DNA of 64,000 bases, from NCBI RefSeq assembly GCF_027359395.1, contig NZ_CP114778.1, forward strand, positions 434,001-498,000. The letters are read 5' to 3'. The notes beneath the pieces are model-generated. The model was given only the letters and a program-made list of their open reading frames with translations. It had not been told where the DNA came from and ran no database searches. The stretch comes from Prochlorococcus marinus str. MIT 1013. Its GTDB lineage: Bacteria > Cyanobacteriota > Cyanobacteriia > PCC-6307 > Cyanobiaceae. A program made the position numbers and the translations under genes. This document shows, piece after piece, positions 58,513-64,000 of this stretch. How positions within the stretch are numbered: the first letter of the stretch is position 1; each line of letters opens with the position of its first letter.

Positions 58513-58617
58513 ATGTATTTACAGCCATTCAAAAGAGAAGAGATCAACTGGCTTTTTAAATCGATTTTTATTTTCAATCTAGGATTTGTTCTATGGTCTA
58601 GTTATTTTGATCAATGA
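58513..58617 (+). CDS. Possible membrane micro-protein
   Basis: A 34-residue frame MYLQPFKREEINWLFKSIFI continues into a short hydrophobic helix. It overlaps the end of the convergent 58591-58887 by 27 bases. Modest support. Confidence 0.35.
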   Translation: MYLQPFKREEINWLFKSIFIFNLGFVLWSSYFDQ

Positions 58618-58887
58618 GATTGTTTCTTCAAGGTCTAAACAAGGTTGAATAGATATATCCATCAATTTTCTCCAAGGATGCCAGAGCTTCCATATCGTTT
58701 CTAAAGAATCTGAGCTAACAACGCAGTGACCCGTGCCATTCTGAATCATGAAAACCCATGAATGAACATCGTAGGTTTCTGGTCTATTCTCTACTCCTCC
58801 TGTTTCATACCATTTAACCAACATATCACCACCTATTTCTTGATCTTCTCCATCATTAAATTCATAAGAGATCAGATAACGCTGCAT
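58591..58887 (-). CDS. DUF3303-like protein
   Basis: A 98-residue protein starts MQRYLISYEFNDGEDQEIGG and has SWVFMIQNGTGHCVVSSDSL then HPWRKLMDISIQPCLDLEET. This alternation of short strands, the central G-x-G-x-C block and a late PW is typical of DUF3303-type stress-response-like domains. Function unknown. Confidence 0.65.
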   Translation of the reverse strand: MQRYLISYEFNDGEDQEIGGDMLVKWYETGGVENRPETYDVHSWVFMIQNGTGHCVVSSDSLETIWKLWHPWRKLMDISIQPCLDLEETISLIKITRP

Positions 58888-59029
58888 AACTCAAGAGTAA
58901 AAAAACCAACACAACTACTTTGCATAGTTTTATCAAAAATTCAATTAAATATGATCATTCTTCAACTTTTTAATTATTCTTTTGAACTACAACTATAGAA
59001 AAGTATTTATGTCTTTTCATCCAAATCAA

Positions 59030-59419
59030 TTAGTAAGAACAACTATTAATAATAGTTTTTTTAATCAACTTATTATTAATGGGGTTTTCCCAATTTTTTA
59101 CTTGCTTAAGATCTGCATTTGCTGGGAATTTACTAAATAATCTGTTCTCACAATCAATAGCCATTAAGAAGGGATCATCGTTTATAACGGTTTGATCATC
59201 TGAGTCAATCACAGAGTGTTTAGCAATAACTGAAAGAAAACCTTTGTTATTGTATTTGATTGAATTAGGGTTTATAGATAATAATTCATTATTTGTCTTA
59301 GATACTTCTAACCATTCGATCTCCTCAGCAAATGTCTTAAAAGAAGATGAGAATAATATCATAAAAAAGATGCAAAGAAAGAGGAATCCCTGGTGTATAT
59401 AATTTCTTAAAGTAATCAT
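59030..59419 (-). CDS. Exported protein
   Basis: The 129-residue protein has a signal peptide (FLFLCIFFMILFSSSFKTFA) and a mature domain with WLEVSKTNNELLSINPNSIK and late DCENRLFSKFPANADLKQVK, ending SCSY. It resembles small periplasmic proteins with a conserved Cys pair (DCENR, SCSY). Function unknown. Confidence 0.7.
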   Translation of the reverse strand: MITLRNYIHQGFLFLCIFFMILFSSSFKTFAEEIEWLEVSKTNNELLSINPNSIKYNNKGFLSVIAKHSVIDSDDQTVINDDPFLMAIDCENRLFSKFPANADLKQVKNWENPINNKLIKKTIINSCSY

Positions 59420-59657
59420 TATTTGTAGCTATATTTTTTAATTATGCCTACTGGAGTAAACTAATAAAAAAAAACAATCTATAGCTTATAGTAAATATAC
59501 ATAAATTATCTTTTCTTAAACAGTTAAAGTCTTAAGCCATAAACCAATCTCAAAATAATTTTAATTGAATTTAATATCAAGTAAAAATTCTATTCTCTTC
59601 AATACTAAACACTGAATTAGCGCTTTTGCTTATGTGGCGTAACTCGAGACTTTACGC

Positions 59658-59861
59658 TTACTTATAAAGATGATCATATGAAAAGTATTGCTCCATTTCT
59701 CTACCCAAAGCAAAAAGAACTTCATTAACAATTTTTAACTGCTTCTCCAATTCACTTCTCTTAAATTGCAAATCCACGAATCTTCTTTGCATCTCTGCTT
59801 GAGACCTTTTTACATAATCATCATTTTGATTAGATGTTTTTGTTGAAGGTTGGTTTTTCAT
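59658..59861 (-). CDS. Small coiled-coil protein
   Basis: A 67-residue helical protein has RSQAEMQRRFVDLQFKRSEL and EKQLKIVNEVLFALGREMEQ. Heptad-like, soluble; similar in plan to 28959-29159. Confidence 0.6.
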   Translation of the reverse strand: MKNQPSTKTSNQNDDYVKRSQAEMQRRFVDLQFKRSELEKQLKIVNEVLFALGREMEQYFSYDHLYK

Positions 59862-60032
59862 TGTTTCTACATTAGTTATTTACAGAAGAGAGCCTTTATA
59901 TCCTCTCCAAAGTTTTAGTTGTTCTTAGCTTTAGTCGCTTTTCTATATCTGATTTAATAGAAATAAATACCAATAGTAAATCCGTCTTAATGCGGGAGTA
60001 TTAAGACCTCCGTTTTCTTACCTCAGTATTTA

Positions 60033-60185
60033 CTAGGAGTTGAAAATCCCAGGAATAATTTTTCCACTAATTACATATGCACCTATGCCAAAAATAATTC
60101 CAAGCATGACAGGCAAACTATTATATTTTTTAGCATTATTTGGATCAAGATCCGAAGGAAACCATACATCAATGGTTTCTATCAT
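60033..60185 (-). CDS. Divergent Hli-like protein
   Basis: The 50-residue protein MIETIDVWFPSDLDPNNAKK continues YNSLPVMLGIIFGIGAYVIS and GKIIPGIFNS. It aligns with Hli proteins over the helix and the end (AERLNGY.. / TTGQIIPG), but the first Glu of ExxNGR is Lys and the NG is NS, so chlorophyll binding is doubtful. Confidence 0.6.
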   Translation of the reverse strand: MIETIDVWFPSDLDPNNAKKYNSLPVMLGIIFGIGAYVISGKIIPGIFNS

Positions 60186-60351
60186 TAGTTATTAAGCAGT
60201 TAATTCCAGATCAACAAAAAGTTAATAAAGTTAGTTTAATTAGCTACATTAATTAGTCAGCTGAACTTATTACAACTATAAATAAATAAAATAACTACTT
60301 TATGAAGGTATTCTTGGACACATATATAAAGCAGATGAATTGGACTCTGAC

Positions 60352-60525
60352 TTAGATTAAATATGTAGATTTGGAGTAGTCATTCATTAATGATTTACTC
60401 TTCTTAGTGATTTTATTAATAGAAATCAAGGCTAAGTCATAAGAAGATAAACCAATCTCATATTCAAAAGAAAATTGATTAGCTATCGTTTTTTGTTTAG
60501 TTATAATTACTTTTGGAGTATCCAT
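60352..60525 (-). CDS. Small hypothetical protein
   Basis: A 57-residue soluble protein MDTPKVIITKQKTIANQFSF contains EYEIGLSSYDLALISINKIT. Ser/Lys-rich. No family recognised. Confidence 0.5.
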   Translation of the reverse strand: MDTPKVIITKQKTIANQFSFEYEIGLSSYDLALISINKITKKSKSLMNDYSKSTYLI

Positions 60526-60687
60526 TCAAATCAGCTATATATATTATCAATAAAATCTAGATATAAATATTTGCAATAGAAGTAAAGACAGTTTAATAAG
60601 TGTTCATAAAAGCAGGTACATATAAAAAATACTAATCAAAATTATAGAAGATTAAGAATCTCGTCCATAAGTAAATAGTAATTGCTA

Positions 60688-60978
60688 TCAAATTAAATCA
60701 TCAGATATCGTTTGTGACTTTGTTTTTTTTCTCTTTGGTTTTTGAAGCTTATAACCAAACTCAAGGAGTTGATGATATGTCAATTTAGCTTGTAAAGCAC
60801 TTAAAGATAAACGTTTTTCATCATCTTTTTGAAGATAGAAATTTCCTCTATTATTGACATCTGTCTCAATAGTGACAAACTCTTTTCCCTTCTTAAGAAT
60901 CCAAGGCTCTTTTAGGTAGTTGCCATCCCCCTCCTTTAAATCCCATGGAACTGGTACTGGCTTTTTCTTTAATGGCAT
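60688..60978 (-). CDS. Hypothetical basic protein
   Basis: From ATG 60978 the 96-residue protein is MPLKKKPVPVPWDLKEGDGN..., with FVTIETDVNNRGNFYLQKDD and a basic end KLQKPKRKKTKSQTI. A 13-residue longer start is possible. Function unknown. Confidence 0.6.
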   Translation of the reverse strand: MPLKKKPVPVPWDLKEGDGNYLKEPWILKKGKEFVTIETDVNNRGNFYLQKDDEKRLSLSALQAKLTYHQLLEFGYKLQKPKRKKTKSQTISDDLI

Positions 60979-61113
60979 TTTGAAAAATACATACCATAAT
61001 TTTAATTTTACATGCAAATCATGTGATTATCCAGTTAAAGCTATCAATACTCAAAGCTATTGTTATATTAATGAGGATCTAGTTATATATAGGTAAGATA
61101 TTTTAACAGTGTT

Positions 61114-61281
61114 TTATGTGGTCATTTTTTGACCAATCTCTTGATTGGAAGCTATTAATTTAGATGCAATAGGGTTGACTCTGTTCTCATATTTTCTTGA
61201 TCTATAGATTTGAAATTTGCAAATTTCATCACCACTTAGAAAACAATCATCAATAAAGTCATCAAGAACTTGTGATGCCAT
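61114..61281 (-). CDS. Small hypothetical protein
   Basis: A 55-residue soluble protein MASQVLDDFIDDCFLSGDEI contains CKFQIYRSRKYENRVNPIAS. Mostly helical. No family recognised. Confidence 0.5.
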   Translation of the reverse strand: MASQVLDDFIDDCFLSGDEICKFQIYRSRKYENRVNPIASKLIASNQEIGQKMTT

Positions 61282-61477
61282 ATTAAAAAATATAATTAAC
61301 CAATTAATGCGTCATTAACGACTGCAAACAAGTGCGTCTTAACACCTAATTAACTATTTGTGGTTCAATCACTTCACTTCGTTTATATCAATAGGAAAGA
61401 GACACTAACTTGAAAAATCATCAATTCCTTCATTCAATACATAAAAAAAAATACCTTTAAAGATTACAAAATAATTC

Positions 61478-61743
61478 ATGCTCTACATTCAGCATTGGAA
61501 ATTCAAGCCTGGTTACCACCAAAAAGGTGCAGAAAAATTTTAACTACGGGAGCTCCATTGGTAGGATAAGTAATGTTGGGTAGATATAACGCTCCTTGGT
61601 CACTTCAAGATTGGATTCTTGTTAAAGCAGGAAATCCAAAAGCACTTTATGAGCATGCCGCTGAATGGGCTGAATATATAGATTAGAAAACTACTCCAGT
61701 ATTTGCAGATGAAAAAGTGGGTCCCATTTGCGCAAAAATCTAA
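61478..61743 (+). pseudogene. DUF3303 gene broken by frameshift and nonsense codons
   Basis: The start MLYIQHWKFKPGYHQKGAEK is typical of DUF3303. It is broken by a missing base in a T-run near 61537, a TAA near 61563, and a TAG (GAT-TAG-AAA, likely a former Trp) near 61683. The remainder reads GRYNAPWSLQDWILVKAGNP, YEHAAEWAEYID and TTPVFADEKVGPICAKI. The DUF3303 plan, with late conserved Trp, is intact apart from these lesions. Confidence 0.75.
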
Positions 61744-62025
61744 AGTTAAATCAAACCTAAATAATTAACCTTGATTTGATTGAGATAAATCTTTCTCTTA
61801 CCATCTGTAGAAGCTAAGAGAAAAACGCAAACAAAGAAAATCTCGTGTAGATCCCTAGGAGGTGAGCTATTAAGGTTTATTGACCACAGTCTTAATACAT
61901 GAAGATTTTGTATTTGCTTTATATGAAACTTAAAAAAAACTACAATATAACGGTATGAACCAATTAAATGATTTAAAATTTTTAATTATTAGCTTTTTAA
62001 TAGGCGAAAATATAAAGAAAGAGAA

Positions 62026-62235
62026 ATGAAAAGAGTTTTCCAATTGAGAAGGTATCTTGAATGGAGAGATTTAACACCTGAAGAAAAGCTCTCAGCCAAA
62101 AGATTCTTATTAATACCATTATTTGGATATTTAATAATTGGGATATTTAATCAGAACTTTTCGTTGATTGTTCTACTTCTAATTGGATATGTTCTTTATA
62201 AAAAATTTGAAAAAGGGGGCATTATCAAGAAATAA
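62026..62235 (+). CDS. Small membrane protein
   Basis: A 69-residue protein with a charged N-terminal helix (LRRYLEWRDLTPEEKLSAKR), two hydrophobic helices and a basic tail (FEKGGIIKK). No family recognised. Confidence 0.55.
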   Translation: MKRVFQLRRYLEWRDLTPEEKLSAKRFLLIPLFGYLIIGIFNQNFSLIVLLLIGYVLYKKFEKGGIIKK

Positions 62236-62318
62236 AAAAACTACGTTTTAGAGGAATAAAAAAGTCCCAACCGTAATAACAGAGAAGGAGCAATTTTTAT
62301 TAGATCTTAAAGATAGGA

Positions 62319-62444
62319 CTAAATAATCCCTGGAATAATCCAGCCAGTTAGTCCGTAGTTAATGACTGCAGCAAAGAAGCCCATCATCGCGAGACGACCA
62401 TTCATTATTTCAGCTGTTTTCCAGTAGTTAGTTTCTTTGTTCAT
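62319..62444 (-). CDS. hli: High-light-inducible protein, 41 aa
   Basis: MNKETNYWKTAEIMNGRLAM then a helix ending GWIIPGII. Differs from 28208-28333 by a few residues (EIM for EQM, II for IV). Last gene of the five-gene operon, coupled by TAATG. Confidence 0.92.
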   Translation of the reverse strand: MNKETNYWKTAEIMNGRLAMMGFFAAVINYGLTGWIIPGII

Positions 62445-62593
62445 TACACGAAACCTGGAATGATTTGACCTGTTGTTGCATATGCACCAACTAGAGCAAT
62501 GCATCCAAATAATGCAGCATAGCCGTTAAGTCTTTCTGCAGTTACCTTTTCAGGATCAATGTTTCTGCTGTTGTTGTTGTTTTGAGTAGTCAT
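62444..62593 (-). CDS. hli: High-light-inducible protein, 49 aa
   Basis: MTTQNNNNSRNIDPEKVTAE then RLNGY and a helix ending TTGQIIPGFV. This gene has no full counterpart in the first operon; only its C-terminal end appears there, fused to the next gene. Confidence 0.92.
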   Translation of the reverse strand: MTTQNNNNSRNIDPEKVTAERLNGYAALFGCIALVGAYATTGQIIPGFV

Positions 62594-62739
62594 TACACAA
62601 CACCTGGAATGATTTGACCTGTTGTTAGATATGCACCAATGAGTGCCCAGCATCCAACAAATGCTGCGTAGCCATTGAGTCTTTCAGCAATTACTTTGCC
62701 TTCTTCAACTCTTGGAGTTTCAGTGGTTTGATTTTTCAT
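62593..62739 (-). CDS. hli: High-light-inducible protein, 48 aa
   Basis: MKNQTTETPRVEEGKVIAER then NGYAAFVGCWALIGAYL and PGVV. The N-terminal half is identical to 28333-28479. Coupled to neighbours by TAATG on both sides. Confidence 0.92.
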   Translation of the reverse strand: MKNQTTETPRVEEGKVIAERLNGYAAFVGCWALIGAYLTTGQIIPGVV

Positions 62740-63077
62740 TAAACGACACCTGGAATAAGTTGACCGGTTGTTAGATAGATACCTGTTAGTAGAACGAATG
62801 CCATCATGGCTGGTCTGCCGATGCTTCTTTCTAGGATTGTTTTGTTAGATGGTTGCATTGTTATTGGTAGTTATTGGTTTAGAAAATTCCAGGAATGATT
62901 TGACCTGTGGTGAAATATGAAATCAAAAGACTGATCATTCCGATCATTGCCCAACGGCCATTTGTCTTTTCAGCTTCTTCTGGATAGCTGGTGTAGTCCT
63001 CTACAAGCTGAGGCTGTGTTTCACGGCCAAAGATGTTTTGCTTGCCGTACTCAGTGATTACTTGAGAAGAAGATGAA
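62668..63077. repeat. 410-bp block identical to 28408-28817
   Basis: Second copy of the identical block, within the five-gene hli operon. See the first copy for extent. Both copies are in the same orientation. Confidence 0.9.
62739..62858 (-). CDS. hli: High-light-inducible protein, 39 aa
   Basis: Same protein as 28479-28598: MQPSNKTILERSIGRPAMMA then a helix ending TTGQLIPGVV. Fourth gene in the operon counting from its end. Confidence 0.92.
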   Translation of the reverse strand: MQPSNKTILERSIGRPAMMAFVLLTGIYLTTGQLIPGVV

Positions 63078-63085
63078 GTCGTCAT
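62879..63085 (-). CDS. hli: High-light-inducible protein, 68 aa, operon leader gene
   Basis: Like 28619-28825 except Thr3 for Ser3, with the same AEKTNGRWAMIGM core and PGIF end. First gene of a five-gene operon, preceded by the conserved repeats and the GACCGTAT element. Confidence 0.93.
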   Translation of the reverse strand: MTTSSSSQVITEYGKQNIFGRETQPQLVEDYTSYPEEAEKTNGRWAMIGMISLLISYFTTGQIIPGIF

Positions 63086-63100
63086 TACTGGAATTGCATT

Positions 63101-63118
63101 GATGTGAATAAATGTAAA
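63101..63118 (-). promoter_or_regulatory. HLR1-like direct repeat
   Basis: TTTACATT-TA-TTCACATC on the minus strand, a slightly degenerate version of 28841-28858. Located 16 bases from the ATG of 62879-63085. Confidence 0.4.
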
Positions 63119-63140
63119 GTATTGCTTTGGTAGTGCAAAG

Positions 63141-63158
63141 ATACGGTCCGGTACGGCT
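63141..63158 (-). promoter_or_regulatory. Conserved upstream element of the hli operon
   Basis: Segment containing GTACCGGACCGTAT (minus strand), matching 28881-28898 apart from two bases in the middle. Conserved while flanking bases differ. Confidence 0.4.
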
Positions 63159-63316
63159 TCTTCTAATCCTTAATAGAGATGAACCTCAAAAACTAAATAC
63201 AGCAACTAATTAGAGAGATATTAATCCAGTGATTAGATTTATTGATGATTCTGATAAGTATAAATAGCCCAAAATGGTTAGCACTACTTCAACCGTCCTA
63301 CAGCTATTGAGTGTTT

Positions 63317-63463
63317 CTATTTTTGTTTATAACTATCTATACAACTTGAAAAAACCAAACGTTTAGTCATACTTGCAATCAACAAAACTACTGCTACAAA
63401 ACCAATCGTTTTATGGAATCTATCTGCACTTCTTCTATTATCAGGTGCTAATGAAGTTGGCAT
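63317..63463 (-). CDS. Small membrane protein
   Basis: A 48-residue protein MPTSLAPDNRRSADRFHKTI has one helix (GFVAVVLLIASM) and a basic tail. It lies divergent from psbA. A 30-residue plus-strand frame overlapping its end (63274-63366) is less convincing. Confidence 0.5.
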   Translation of the reverse strand: MPTSLAPDNRRSADRFHKTIGFVAVVLLIASMTKRLVFSSCIDSYKQK

Positions 63464-63808
63464 AACACTATTCGCCTAGGTAATAGTGTAAAAACTCAAA
63501 TATTTCGAACTAAATAATTAAAGAAATAAAAGATCAGACAAGAAAAGTTGCTTGATAAATTTCTACATTTATAAATTTGAGTAAAAATTTGCTTAACTTC
63601 TATTTTACTTATCAATCAGGCCATTAGCTGGCAAGAGAACTTATCGAATAAGAAAAAATTATTCACCTAAACAGATTTACTAATTTCCATTAACCAAATT
63701 TTGGTGAGTTTACCCATCCTAGATATCTTATTTAGAAGCTAAATTTGGTCCGTCAGATTTTCTGATCTTACTTAATGCCCTTACGGGCAAAACAAAACGT
63801 TCTTATTC
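63464..63808. other. Intergenic region upstream of psbA
   Basis: About 345 AT-rich bases with no gene. It should contain the psbA promoter and 5' untranslated region. GTGAGTTTACCC near 63705 is the only block that stands out; no clear -35/-10 pair is assigned. Confidence 0.5.
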
Positions 63809-64000
63809 ATGACCACCATTCAGCAGCAACGTTCTTCGTTGCTCAAAGGTTGGCCACAATTCTGCGAGTGGGTTACTTCCACCAACAACCGTATCTATGT
63901 CGGTTGGTTCGGTGTATTGATGATCCCTTGCCTTCTTGCGGCAACAACTTGTTTCATCGTTGCATTTATCGCTGCTCCTCCAGTTGATATCGACGGTATC
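63809..64000 (+). CDS. psbA: Photosystem II D1 protein, N-terminal part (cut by window edge)
   Basis: The first 64 residues are [20 protein letters not shown]... with [20 protein letters not shown] and PPVDIDGI, the unmistakable start of D1. D1 carries the photosystem II reaction centre and is replaced often in light. The gene runs off the right edge. Its base composition is visibly richer in G+C than the surrounding micro-genes, as is usual for psbA. Confidence 0.98.
   Translation, partial: MTTIQQQRSSLLKGWPQFCEWVTSTNNRIYVGWFGVLMIPCLLAATTCFIVAFIAAPPVDIDGI

Noticed and set aside
63274..63366. 30-residue plus-strand frame MVSTTSTVLQ...
   Set aside because: It overlaps the better minus-strand gene 63317-63463 and has no homolog in the window; kept out as unproven.

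Overview
The window is AT-rich, gene-dense and full of very short genes. It carries several tandem high-light-inducible (hli) genes, the start of psbA, a cyanobacterial glutamine-II (downstream-peptide) riboswitch type, DUF4278, DUF3764 and DUF1499 proteins and many 25-100-residue proteins. This points to a marine picocyanobacterium, most likely Prochlorococcus; the low-light-I (NATL-like) group is a guess from base composition and the number of hli genes. No ribosomal RNA, insertion sequence or CRISPR array was seen.

Layout. 1-3.6 kb: a partial lysine/alanine-rich histone-H1-like gene, then a two-gene DNA-repair-like pair (RecB/Cas4-type nuclease plus SRAP abasic-site protein). 4-11.5 kb: small proteins, an AEC transporter, a run of micro-genes (7.3-9.6 kb), a rhomboid protease and a second histone-H1-like paralog. 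12-19 kb: longer metabolic genes (PAP/fibrillin, carotenoid-isomerase-like oxidoreductase, CIA30, GH57). 19-28 kb: small proteins, a nitroreductase, purT and the first riboswitch/DUF4278 unit. 28.2-28.9 kb: a four-gene hli operon. 29-62 kb: an island-like stretch of mostly unknown micro-genes, broken only by a glutamine amidotransferase, proline iminopeptidase, a HAD hydrolase, tRNA-Gly(CCC), SelO and a second riboswitch/DUF4278 unit. 62.3-63.1 kb: a five-gene hli operon sharing a 410-bp identical block with the first. 63.8 kb to the end: psbA.

How it works together. Clear metabolic genes are few. The rest looks like an accessory stress-response repertoire: hli operons for photoprotection near psbA, glutamine-sensing leaders that suggest nitrogen control of DUF4278 peptides, and many exported or single-helix micro-proteins. 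Many micro-genes belong to families with two to five members inside this window, and several families also share upstream sequence, so duplication with the promoter appears to be the main way the region grew.

At least six small genes are broken by in-frame stops or one-base shifts, often at likely Trp codons, so gain and decay are both active. The features most worth following are the two glutamine-II riboswitch/DUF4278 units, the three-gene ECLQFGIC family with its conserved leader, and the set of nonsense-decayed micro-genes.
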